From NCBI GenBank assembly GCA_000720805.1, contig JODI01000035.1:1-64000 (forward strand): DNA of 64,000 nt, written 5' to 3'. The position numbers were made by a program, and so were the translations under genes. Positions 35,935 through 44,348 of this stretch are shown piece after piece (position 1 is the stretch's first letter; each line of letters opens with the position of its first letter). The notes under the pieces were generated by a model, which searched no databases, was not told where the DNA came from, and worked only from the letters and a program-made list of their open reading frames with translations. The stretch is from Streptomyces violaceoruber (lineage in GTDB: Bacteria > Actinomycetota > Actinomycetes > Streptomycetales > Streptomycetaceae).

Positions 35935-36465
35935 ATCAACACATCAACTCACAGGCCGTATGTACCGTTGACGCATCGTTGAGCCAGAGTCGACCAGCCC
36001 CAAATCTACGCCCCCGATCACACACCCGCGACGAGGCGACAGCACCCTGCACGGGCTGCCGCCCCCGCAACGCCGCCGACCTGCGGAAGCCCATCCTCAT
36101 CCCGCGGGTCCAGCCGGAAGGCCATCGCTCGTCACGCGCCTCGGCGGGGGACCAGGGGATCGCTTCGACGGGGGGTGCCCCCGGCAGGCCCCGCGCCGCG
36201 GCCCCGGCCACACCATCGCCGGCCATCTGCAGCACCTCACGCACGGGACCACGACGCAACGCGGCAAGCAGCGCCACCCAGTCCTGGGCCTGGATCGCGC
36301 CTCGTACGGCTCGCAGACCTTCCTCGTCCCATCCCTCGGCCACGACTGTGACAGTCGCGCGCCACCGGGGACGTACGACGCACGGGTCCACCGGTTTCCA
36401 CCGCCCGACGCCGTGCCGGTGCCGGTTCTACCCGGCGCCTTCATGAGCAGGCGGTCATGCCCTGG
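35935..36465. other. Gap with at most a doubtful gene
   Basis: On the reverse strand 35936-36391 is open for 151 codons (for example AEGWDEEGLRAVRGAIQAQ). It has plausible composition early on, but no recognisable domain, and its end looks non-coding. I see no RNA gene or repeat here. Confidence 0.35.
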
Positions 36466-38556
36466 TCAGCGGTGCCGCCTGCGGCCACTCTTGCCGGCGG
36501 TGCGCCGACTGTTCAGGGCGCGGCCGAGTCGGGCGGCGGGAGTACGCAGTGCCCTGGCCGCGAGCTGCCCGAGCTCTTCGAGTCCGGCCCGGTCCGGGTG
36601 CGCGGAGTCCAGGGCGGCGGCAACCGCGTCCCTGGCCTCGGGGCCCTGGGCACGCAGCACCTCCTCAGCACCGTCCCCGCCGCCCGCCAGTTCCACGAAC
36701 TGGAGCAGGTTCTCGGCGAGCAGCAGCAGATGCTCGGCATCGGTCATGTCCTCGGGCGACAGCAGTTCATGGTGCGCCAGCGCGGTCAGCACGAGCGGCG
36801 CCAGCGCTGCGTCGCCGCGCAGCCCCCGCAGCAGCTGTTCGCCCTCACCGTCCGGCAACGCCGTCAGCAGTACGGCGAGCATCGCCTGAGCACGCACACG
36901 GAAGGGCATGGAGCGTACGGCTTCGGTCAGTTGCCGCAGCGCGGCCTCTCGGTCATCGCGGGCCGCGATCCAGCCGGCCAGCTCCACGCTCGCGGCATCC
37001 GGGTCGTAGTCGTCGGCCAACACACCCAGCAGGCCCGCCGCCGACGCCTCGGCCAGCTCACCGACCAGCGGTGCGTCCCGGCCGGCCGCCAGCAGTCGCT
37101 GCCGTACCGCCCGGGTACCCAGCTCGGTGAGACGGATGAGCTCGACCGGCCCGGCGGTCAGCTCCTCACGCTGGGCGCGCGCACGCTCCTGCGCCGCCGG
37201 GTCCGCTGCATTCCCCGTGACGCCCAGCAACTCCGCGAGCTCCGGCGGCATGCCGTCGAGCACCTCGGGTTCAGCGGAAAGATCGACCTCGAGGAACACC
37301 GGATCTGCCATCCCGCGCTCACGCTCGATCGAGCCCAGGTCCACCAGCGTGTCGAGCACCGTGCGCAGGTCCCGGTCGGCGTGCTGGAACCACATCCGGT
37401 GCTGGATATCCGATGCGCCGTCCAGCTGGAAGCCGGCCCGGTAGGCCAGGTACACGGAGTCACGCAGCCGCAGCCAGGGCATCGGGTACGGCAAGCTGTA
37501 GAGCGTGTTCAGCACGTCCTCCAGCACATCCTCATAGACATCGAAGAGCATCGACTCCACATGCCAGCCACTGCGCGCCCCGATCACGGCCTGCCTCAGT
37601 TCGAAGCACGCATCGAAGGCGCGCAACCACAGCTGAAGCGGATCAGCCAGCACCGGCCGGGCCTTGGCCACCGCATACAACCGCCCCTTGGCCACCCGGA
37701 CCAGCCGCGCCTTCTTCGCCCACTCCACCAGCAGCCCCAGCCGCGGCATGTCGGCCGAGGAGCGCACCCCCTCGGCCTTGTCACCGGTGCCCAGCAGGTC
37801 CACCAGCTCACGCGCGTCGGCCATCCGCAGCCGCCCCGCCGCCGTCACCACGCGGCCGTCACGGCCCGCCCACTCGGCGAGCCCGCGCAACTGCGCCACG
37901 ATCGTCGAGGCCTCGGCCCGTCGGCCCAGCTCGCCGTCCGGGGGCAGCACCACCGGCAGCTGCGGCTCGGCCCGAGCCTCACCGGACAGCACACGGCCGG
38001 TAAACCGCCGTTCCATGATCGCATCGAGGGCCTGCTCGTCGTAGACGACCTCCCCGCGCTGCGCCCGCTCCGTGAATCGCTGCAACGCCGCCCCGTCCAG
38101 GACGTCCACGCCCTGCTCGGCCGCGGTCATCGCCCAGAACTTCGCCAGACCCCAGCGGGTGCGGTCCGCCATCGCCGCCGGATACCGCTGCGCTGCCGCG
38201 TCGACCGCGGCGAGGGAGTCCTCGAGTGCGGGGCCGCGCGGGTCCGCCAAGTGCACGGCGTGCAGAAAGCGCAGCAGCGTACGCATGGTGTCCGGGGCGT
38301 CGCCGCGTTCCTCCCCGGGAAGCTCGGTGACGTTCTGGGGAAGCCAGGAGAGCAGCAGCTCCTCCACATGCCGCGGCTCCCACAGCCCCAGCCGACCATC
38401 CGCAGTCGCCCGGTGGCGGTAGTCCAGCGCCGCCTCGGCCAAGAACCCGTCCACCGGCAACCCCTGCTCCCCGGCCCACCGGACCAGCCGGTCGACCAGC
38501 AGCCCGCACGCCGCCTCGAACTCCTCCTCGGCCTCGGCTTCGAACCGCATCCGCAT
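36466..38556 (-). CDS. Large hypothetical protein, mostly helical
   Basis: I do not recognise this family. The 696-residue protein has no signal peptide or membrane segments. It is rich in Leu, Ala, Arg and acidic residues and appears almost wholly alpha-helical. It opens with FEAEAEEEFEAACGLLVDRL. Mid-protein there are winged-helix-like segments (PRLGLLVEWAKKARLVRVAKGRLYAVAKARPVL near residues 270-305 and LDTLVDLGSIERE). The last about 200 residues read as helical repeats (ELVGELAEASAAGLLGVLADDYDPDAASVELAGWI). The C-terminus is strongly basic. It stands alone and faces left, with no obvious operon partner. Similar single genes may be conserved in Streptomyces, but no function can be given. 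Confidence 0.8.
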   Translation of the reverse strand: MRMRFEAEAEEEFEAACGLLVDRLVRWAGEQGLPVDGFLAEAALDYRHRATADGRLGLWEPRHVEELLLSWLPQNVTELPGEERGDAPDTMRTLLRFLHAVHLADPRGPALEDSLAAVDAAAQRYPAAMADRTRWGLAKFWAMTAAEQGVDVLDGAALQRFTERAQRGEVVYDEQALDAIMERRFTGRVLSGEARAEPQLPVVLPPDGELGRRAEASTIVAQLRGLAEWAGRDGRVVTAAGRLRMADARELVDLLGTGDKAEGVRSSADMPRLGLLVEWAKKARLVRVAKGRLYAVAKARPVLADPLQLWLRAFDACFELRQAVIGARSGWHVESMLFDVYEDVLEDVLNTLYSLPYPMPWLRLRDSVYLAYRAGFQLDGASDIQHRMWFQHADRDLRTVLDTLVDLGSIERERGMADPVFLEVDLSAEPEVLDGMPPELAELLGVTGNAADPAAQERARAQREELTAGPVELIRLTELGTRAVRQRLLAAGRDAPLVGELAEASAAGLLGVLADDYDPDAASVELAGWIAARDDREAALRQLTEAVRSMPFRVRAQAMLAVLLTALPDGEGEQLLRGLRGDAALAPLVLTALAHHELLSPEDMTDAEHLLLLAENLLQFVELAGGGDGAEEVLRAQGPEARDAVAAALDSAHPDRAGLEELGQLAARALRTPAARLGRALNSRRTAGKSGRRRHR

Positions 38557-39163
38557 GAAAACCCGCCCAACCTGTCCTCAGCACTCCCTGCCGCGCCACG
38601 CTACCGCCCAACCGCGACGCCCAACGCGACCGGGGACGAGTAGCCAGCTACCCGCCAGGAGTGCGATCACGTGTTGTCGCGGCATGATCACGTTTTCGCT
38701 GATCCGATCAGTGAGCCAAGGGCGATGTCGGCACGCATCAAGGCAACGGGGCGCGATGGAGGACCCGGGTGCGGAGGTATGCGAGACCCCTTTCCACCGA
38801 CTGGCGAGAGACCTACCGTCGGACGCCCGACCGTCGAGACAGGCCCAGGGGGCCGACTGCCGACGGATCGCCCGAGCCGGACGTGTGATCCGTCGGGACC
38901 GAACAGCCCCCGCGATACCGCGCGTTCCATCTGAGACCGGTGGATTTCACCCGCCGACACTGGGGCAGCGAGAATCTCCTGATGGAGGGTCACGCACGGT
39001 TGTCCACTGGCTGTCCACCAGGACCCTTCGCGCCAGCACGATCTATCCCCCGTGAGCGGGTAAAAGACCAGGTCAGAACCTTTGATCGTCGACCTCGTCA
39101 CAGAAACCAGACCTCCGACCTACGCATTACGTGCGCAGACCACGAGTGCCTGATTGGCCCGGA
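38557..39163. other. Chromosomal flank of the attachment site, no gene seen
   Basis: No convincing gene is present. A 10-bp inverted repeat CCGACGGATC/GATCCGTCGG occurs at 38860-38869 and 38887-38896. A 15-bp partial copy of the attachment core (GACCTACGCATTACG) lies at 39117-39131. The last about 100 bp resemble, with many differences, the sequence left of the second attachment repeat (44145-44245). Confidence 0.5.
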
Positions 39164-39266
39164 TTCCAAGGTCAACCAAAGCAAGAAACCCCAGGTCAGA
39201 GGCCTAACCTGGGGTTCACCGTGGAGCCGCCTTCGGGATTCGAACCCGAGACCTACGCATTACGAG
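39164..39266 (-). repeat. Attachment site 1: 3' half of tRNA-Thr(CGT) plus terminator
   Basis: This 103-bp block recurs at 44246-44348 with a single mismatch. On the reverse strand it contains an anticodon loop with CGT, variable region, T-arm (TCGGG-TTCGAAT-CCCGA), acceptor strand AGGCGGC, discriminator T and CCA. The hairpin AACCCCAGGT...ACCTGGGGTT that ends tRNA transcripts follows. Identity stops exactly at the end of the anticodon loop, and the 5' half of the tRNA is absent (no anticodon-stem complement beyond it). This is the expected structure of an att scar from a tRNA-integrating element, not a working tRNA gene. Confidence 0.85.
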
Positions 39267-39800
39267 ACCGTGAGCGTTCGTGCCGCGTGGTGCCCGGTCG
39301 TGCTTCTGGGTGACGTTCTGCCCGATCAGAGCATGTGCGGCTGGTTGGTCTGTGCTACCTCGTATTACGTCATCCAAAGGCGTCCGGCCACCGGCTGGCC
39401 ACCGAGACAGGCGCTGCGGGTAGCAAGGAACCAGATCACCCGGGTTGTCGGCCTCCCACAGACCCTCCTGTCGGCGTCGCAAGTCAGCATCATCGTCGTG
39501 CGAGGGGCCCTAGTGGACCAGGGCTTCAAGGACGAGGAGGGGCGTGCAGAGGCAGACTGTCAGGTACGGTCATCGTGCTGATCTCCTTCGAGGCATCGAC
39601 ACTTCGAAGATCAGCCGGTGGCCGTTCATCTATGCGGGCATCAGCCAGAAGCCGGAGCAAACCCCCGGATCAGGTCGAACCCGTACACCACTTCCCTGGA
39701 CGCAGCCCCAGTTTTTCACGTTCCTGCGGCCAGTTCGTGGTTCTCCTTCGGGCAAGGATCATGAGCCTGGCTTCAGGGACTCCACGAAACCGAGGTCCGC
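39267..39800. other. Element interior without a recognised gene
   Basis: About 530 bp between attachment site 1 and the hydrolase gene. Short open frames lack any known motif. No integrase, excisionase or RNA gene is visible. Confidence 0.45.
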
Positions 39801-40997
39801 TCACCGGGCCTCTGTCGGTTGATCCTGGCGCATGACGTCTCCAATGACCGAGGTGACGTAGGGAAGCTTCCAGTACGCCGAGTGGGTCCACATTCCGGTG
39901 CTGGCCTGGTGACTGACAGGCAGGTCCACCGGGGCGGTTCCGTCGTGTAGTTGGAACACCTTGGAAGCGGCGAAGGCCAGCATGTCCAACGGTTCCCAGA
40001 GGTTGGTCCAGCGGTTCAGGGAAGCCGGCAACGGCACGGGCATGCTCCCTCCGTAGGGAGTCAGTTGCCCTCCTCGGGGGTCGCAGACGTGGAAGAAGGC
40101 CGCCTGGGAGCCGAACGTGACCAGGGACTCGGTCCACAAGGGCACGGTGGCGGTGGCCATGTCAACGGCGATGACACCGCCCAGGCTGTGGGCCGCGATG
40201 CGCACCGGACGGGCGGAGCTACGCCCGAGGTCGGGATGCACCTCATCGACGACCTGGCGTACGCGGGCGTGGATAGCGTCCCGGTGGCGTTGGTAGACGA
40301 GCACATCGCCAAGGAAGCGCGTGGTGCCGGGACCGAATCGGCTCCGCACGGCGTGGTTCAGTCGCGCGCCCACTGCCTGAACAGCCGCGCCCGCGACACG
40401 GTCCAGATCGTTCAGTCGACGTCGTACTAGGGAGCGTACGCGGCTGTGGACGTCGGTTCCGCCACCGCGCAGCCCGTGATACGAGTCGTCCCAGTCGGGA
40501 TCGGCTTCGTCCAGCAGCGACCGCGCTATAGAACGCCCCGTCTCCCGCAGCAACTGCGTATCGTCGGTGTGGCACAGCCACTCGGTGTCGGCCCACGCCT
40601 CTCTCATGTACTCCATGATTTGATCGGGATCGAGCCAAGAGCGGCCGCCGTCTCGCAGTCCTTCGTCCTCCCCACGGTCTCCTTCGCTCAGCTGTGCACG
40701 GACGGCGTCCTCGACCTGCGACAGCTGCCGGACTTCGTCGATCGCCTCGTCGAACAGGGCCACGGCGACTGGATCGGCCAGGACGAGCTCCGGTTCCTCG
40801 CCGTCGCGCAAGGTGTCTCGATAGCTGTGGTAGGTGGGCAGCGCGGCGTCGATGAACTGGTCCTGCGCGCCCAGGTCACCCCAGTGGACCGGAACCATGT
40901 CGACTCCGGTCGCCGCAGCGAGCGCTGACACGTCCGCGGTGAACTCTTCTCGATTGCGATTTGCGACGCCGTGGATGACGAAGACCGGATCTTTCAC
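39801..40997 (-). CDS. Alpha/beta hydrolase (lipase-like) coupled to the sigma-CHAT gene
   Basis: The GTG at 40995-40997, preceded by GGGGAG and overlapping the upstream stop (GTGA), gives 398 residues. The N-terminus VKDPVFVIHGVANRNREEF resembles the oxyanion strand of lipase-like hydrolases. AAHSLGGVIAVDMATATVPL is a nucleophile elbow with Ser. The central part is helical (RSLVRRRLNDLDRVAGAAVQAVGARLNHAVRS) and VSHQASTGMWTHSAYW could supply the catalytic His. There is no signal peptide. Tight coupling to a CHAT-protease protein makes it a candidate effector of a conflict system, for instance acting on lipids after activation. That role is an inference. Confidence 0.75.
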   Translation of the reverse strand: MKDPVFVIHGVANRNREEFTADVSALAAATGVDMVPVHWGDLGAQDQFIDAALPTYHSYRDTLRDGEEPELVLADPVAVALFDEAIDEVRQLSQVEDAVRAQLSEGDRGEDEGLRDGGRSWLDPDQIMEYMREAWADTEWLCHTDDTQLLRETGRSIARSLLDEADPDWDDSYHGLRGGGTDVHSRVRSLVRRRLNDLDRVAGAAVQAVGARLNHAVRSRFGPGTTRFLGDVLVYQRHRDAIHARVRQVVDEVHPDLGRSSARPVRIAAHSLGGVIAVDMATATVPLWTESLVTFGSQAAFFHVCDPRGGQLTPYGGSMPVPLPASLNRWTNLWEPLDMLAFAASKVFQLHDGTAPVDLPVSHQASTGMWTHSAYWKLPYVTSVIGDVMRQDQPTEAR

Positions 40998-43561
40998 GTA
41001 CCACTCCCCTTCAACGCGGTGGTGTTCGCGGTCGCTGCTGGGCTGCCGTACACGGCGTAGGCCAGCCATGTCGGATCGCCAGCGTGCAGGTCACGGGTGG
41101 CCTGCCGGGCCACGAGTGATGACTTGCCGAGTGGCTGCCGATGCGTGATCAATTGATCGTAAAAGGTCTCGGCGAACTTCAAGGCAGATCGTGACCGCAC
41201 GGGCCAGAGAGTACCGACGAACGCCCCCGCTCCCGCGTTGAGGAACTGGGGTGCCCATCCCAGGCTCTCGCCGAACCAGTCGATCTCCCCGGCGCTTCGG
41301 CAGGCGTTGAAGAACACGAGAGGGCGATGGGGGCGCAGGGTCCGCAGTTGTGCCGATGAGGCCAGGTCGATGGGGTCGAACGGTCCGTCGGCCATGGTCA
41401 CGCATGATCCGGTGCCCGTGAAAGCGTTGTGGCAGGCGAAGTGAAGCACGCCAGCGTGTCCGCCCTCGATCAGTGCGGTCAGCGCCGCTCGCTCGGTGAA
41501 CACCCCGGCGTCGGATACCTCTGTGCCCAACCTGGAACGAAGGGATGCCACTTCCTCGCTCGCATCGTCCGGGGAGCCGGGAGGAACCACGAATGCCACG
41601 CCCGGCAGGCTCAGGCTGCGGACTCTGTCCTGCCCGTGCACCCGGCGCACCACGGGGAGCCATTCCGCCAGGAAACCTCTGCCCTCATATCCCTCGTTCA
41701 TTGGATATAGCAGCTCCCAGGGGACGATGTCGTGCTCGCCCAGGACGGTGAATGCTGTGACGCGGTCGACTTCCTCCCAGAATTGGCTCTGGATGCGCTG
41801 GGGGACCACGGATTTCCATAGCTCTACGCCTTGGCTCTTCAGACGGTTGGACAGCCACGAGGTATCCCCGCCGCCTGTGCCTGTGGCGGTCTTCGCGGCT
41901 TTCCTCAGCTCGGCGTAGATGGCTTCGGAGGCTTTGCGGGGGTCACCACCCCGGAAGTCGACGATCTCCCGTGCGTAGAACGTCTCACTGATCAGTTGGA
42001 AGCTGAAGGCGCCGTCCCCGCCCTCCTTGAGGACCTGGAGAGTGACTTCCCCGGGATCGAACGCCACGGAGGCCAGCGGCGCGTGGCGCTGTGGGCCGTC
42101 TCTTGTGACGCTGCCGGGCCCGACCGACATTTGACAGGTCACCTCACCGAGAAAGGTGCCACCCCGGAACGCGCGAACTGTCACTTCATGCAGCCCTGGC
42201 TTCTCTGCCCTCAGGCGGAAAAGCAGCACGTCCGAGTCCCGGCCGGGCATGACGTGCAACTCGTGCTGCAACTCATCGACGGCCACGAGACCAGGGGCAT
42301 GAACGGTGACCATCACCTGTGCCCCTTCCGGCGGGAGAAGGAAGGAACGCAGGCGCACGCCCCTTTCACTGCCACGGACGATCTGTACATGCAGCGGTAC
42401 CACCCGGCCGGGCGAGGTTTGCTCGGCCAACTCCGCAACCAGTGACCGCGGCTCCATCGAACCACCTTCACCGGGGCGGCTGTCCGAAGGCGGAGTGAAG
42501 GGAGGCTGCAGAGGACTCGCCGAGGTCATGTCTGTTGGTAACTGCGCAGGTGGAGTTTTGGGATTGGTCACCGGCGGTGGTGGCGCCGGAGGTGTCTTCG
42601 ATGCGCCCGAGTCCGTCTGCTCGTACCAAGCTGGCGGGACGTAGTCGATCGTGAACTCGCCTGTTACCTCAGCGTCGTCGTCGGAGGTCTTCCACCCGTC
42701 GCGGTCCCGGTTTGCCGTCAACCGGCCCGTCGAGGCAGGAGGCTCGTCGCTTGGAGCAGGCGGGATATCCAGCTCGTCGTTGGCTTCGCCTTCCTCGAGC
42801 AATGCGACTGCAGCGCTAAGTCGGTGAAGCTCGAAAGGGCCTGGCAGTGCGGCACCCTGTGGACCAGAAGCAGGAAGCGAAAGGCTCGCATCACTGGGGC
42901 TGAATACGTCCTGGGCTTCGGCAGGGGGAGACTGGGACGTGAAGTTGCACTGGGGGACGGACCGCTCGGGAGCGGCAGCGTCAGTTCGACTGCCGTCCCT
43001 GGCGGCGAGGCGGGCTCGAAGGCGGCGCAGGCAGCGCTGGCGCAGCGGCCCGATGCTGCCGATTGAGATACCTAGTGCGGCGGACACCTCCTGGTAGCTG
43101 GGCTGCGGAGAGGCCATCAGCACGCGCAGCAACCGCTTGCAGTGTTCGCCGAGTCCCTCGAACTCCTGCCACAACTGCCGGATCCGCTCGGTCTCGTCTG
43201 CCGCCTCCTCGGAGTTGAGGAACGACTGCTCGGGCCTACGGTCCTCGCTGGCCGAATCGAGCAGCTGCAGATCGTCCGTCGGGGCCAGCCGCTTCAACCT
43301 CTTGAGCACCTTCAGGCACTCGTGGCGCGCGGTGCTGGCCAGCCACACCCCCGCCCTGTCCGTCTCGCGGATCCGCCCGGCATGCTGGGCGAAGCGGAAC
43401 CAGACCGTCTGGTACACCTCGTGCGCGTCGGCGTCGGACAGCTGGTGAGTACGCACGACGGCCCACACCAGCGGGCTCAACCCTTCAACCAGCGCCTTCC
43501 AGGCCGCCGGGTCGCCGTCGACGGCCGACCGGACGAGCGCGCCGACCTCTGTTCGGTCCAC
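40994..43561 (-). CDS. Fusion of an ECF-type sigma factor with a C-terminal CHAT protease
   Basis: This 855-residue protein joins unusual parts. Residues 1-180 are an ECF-like sigma-70: region 2 (HEVYQTVWFRFAQHAGRIRE, TARHECLKVLKRL) and region 4 helix-turn-helix (YQEVSAALGISIGSIGPLRQ, RCLRRLRARL). Residues of about 185-345 are a Pro/Ser/Ala/Asp-rich linker. Residues of about 345-470 form a beta-rich, Ig-like region (VPLHVQIVRGSERGVRLRSF, VTVRAFRGGTFLGEV). Residues of about 580-850 are a CHAT caspase-like domain with catalytic His in LHFACHN (about 711) and Cys in FFNACRSAG (about 754). It ends with the CHAT signature GDPTWLAYAVYG. The dyad is intact. It could sense a trigger by protease activation and release the sigma module, or use the sigma domain as a target. 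The hydrolase gene follows with a 4-bp overlap. Confidence 0.85.
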   Translation of the reverse strand: MDRTEVGALVRSAVDGDPAAWKALVEGLSPLVWAVVRTHQLSDADAHEVYQTVWFRFAQHAGRIRETDRAGVWLASTARHECLKVLKRLKRLAPTDDLQLLDSASEDRRPEQSFLNSEEAADETERIRQLWQEFEGLGEHCKRLLRVLMASPQPSYQEVSAALGISIGSIGPLRQRCLRRLRARLAARDGSRTDAAAPERSVPQCNFTSQSPPAEAQDVFSPSDASLSLPASGPQGAALPGPFELHRLSAAVALLEEGEANDELDIPPAPSDEPPASTGRLTANRDRDGWKTSDDDAEVTGEFTIDYVPPAWYEQTDSGASKTPPAPPPPVTNPKTPPAQLPTDMTSASPLQPPFTPPSDSRPGEGGSMEPRSLVAELAEQTSPGRVVPLHVQIVRGSERGVRLRSFLLPPEGAQVMVTVHAPGLVAVDELQHELHVMPGRDSDVLLFRLRAEKPGLHEVTVRAFRGGTFLGEVTCQMSVGPGSVTRDGPQRHAPLASVAFDPGEVTLQVLKEGGDGAFSFQLISETFYAREIVDFRGGDPRKASEAIYAELRKAAKTATGTGGGDTSWLSNRLKSQGVELWKSVVPQRIQSQFWEEVDRVTAFTVLGEHDIVPWELLYPMNEGYEGRGFLAEWLPVVRRVHGQDRVRSLSLPGVAFVVPPGSPDDASEEVASLRSRLGTEVSDAGVFTERAALTALIEGGHAGVLHFACHNAFTGTGSCVTMADGPFDPIDLASSAQLRTLRPHRPLVFFNACRSAGEIDWFGESLGWAPQFLNAGAGAFVGTLWPVRSRSALKFAETFYDQLITHRQPLGKSSLVARQATRDLHAGDPTWLAYAVYGSPAATANTTALKGSGT

Positions 43562-43788
43562 AGCCCACCCCTCGTGTACGGCAAGTCATCGTAAGCCGAT
43601 GAAGGATCGGTTCTACCCTCCACCGACAGCAGAGGAACTGCCGTCTTCAGCACTTCCCTGCAGAAGGGCTACACCCTGCTTGGGTTCACCCGAAGCTGGC
43701 TGATCTCCTGATGCTGCCGTCGCTCTGCCGCCGCCGCAGGACTTCATGCGAACCCGCTCATGCCCCGCGACCTGCTCTGGGTTCTCGG

Positions 43789-43935
43789 TCAGACGAGGGT
43801 AGAACGAGCGGCGGGGCTCCCGTAAACGGCGTAGGCAAGCCAGGAGGGGTCACCGCCGTGGTTGCGGATGGCTTGGCGGGCCTTCATCGACGCCTCTCCC
43901 AAGGGAGTCTGGGCTTGATCCGTTTTGACGGACAT
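43789..43935 (-). pseudogene. Remnant of a second CHAT-domain gene
   Basis: The reverse strand encodes a 48-residue tail, TPLGEASMKARQAIRNHGGD followed by PSWLAYAVYGSPAARSTLV. It closely matches the last part of the neighbouring sigma-CHAT protein (ARQATRDLHAGDPTWLAYAV). The catalytic His/Cys region is missing, so this is the C-terminal stub of another CHAT gene. It lies just inside the second attachment repeat, suggesting that a related module was lost by deletion. An in-frame ATG at 43933-43935 exists, but no function is expected. Confidence 0.7.
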
Positions 43936-44245
43936 CCGAGATCAGGGGCCCTGCTCTGGAAGGGTGCCCGGCGACCGCCCGAACAGGGACGCAGGTTGGA
44001 CGCTCAGTTGTCGGGACGCCACAACTATGGCTCCCCCGTGGACCACCAATCTCGCGGTTGGCCGGGAGCAGGTCTGCACGCTCGGCCACCACATGGCCAC
44101 CATGCCAATCCGACCGGCCCGAAGAAGAGCGACCGCAAGAGACAAAAGACCAGTTCACAGCCCTGCAGAGTAGAACCGCCACTGACTGCAAACCGCAGAC
44201 CTACGCATTGCAATGCATAGACAGAACATGCCCGATCAGCCCGAC

Positions 44246-44348
44246 TTCCAAGGTCAACCAAAGCAAGAAACCCCAGGTCAGAGGCCTGACCTGGGGTTCA
44301 CCGTGGAGCCGCCTTCGGGATTCGAACCCGAGACCTACGCATTACGAG
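44246..44348 (-). repeat. Attachment site 2: 3' half of tRNA-Thr(CGT) plus terminator
   Basis: This second copy of the 103-bp block matches 39164-39266 except for one base in the terminator loop (G for A). Again only the 3' half of the tRNA is present, and sequence identity ends at the anticodon loop. A partial core (GACCTACGCATT) lies 134 bp before the core motif at 44198-44209, mirroring the one near site 1. It marks the junction between the 5.1-kb sigma-CHAT segment and the larger conjugative element to the right. Confidence 0.85.

Noticed and set aside
39200..39290. Functional tRNA-Thr gene on the reverse strand
   Set aside because: T-arm, acceptor 3' strand and CCA are present, but the sequence beyond the anticodon loop (ACCGT) cannot form the anticodon stem, and there is no D-arm or 5' acceptor. 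The same holds at 44348.
40994..43561. Two separate genes (sigma factor and CHAT protease) read as one
   Set aside because: The frame is continuous through the linker with no stop, and no internal start with a good ribosome site was noticed before the CHAT domain. The fusion is therefore taken as real, subject to a sequence check.
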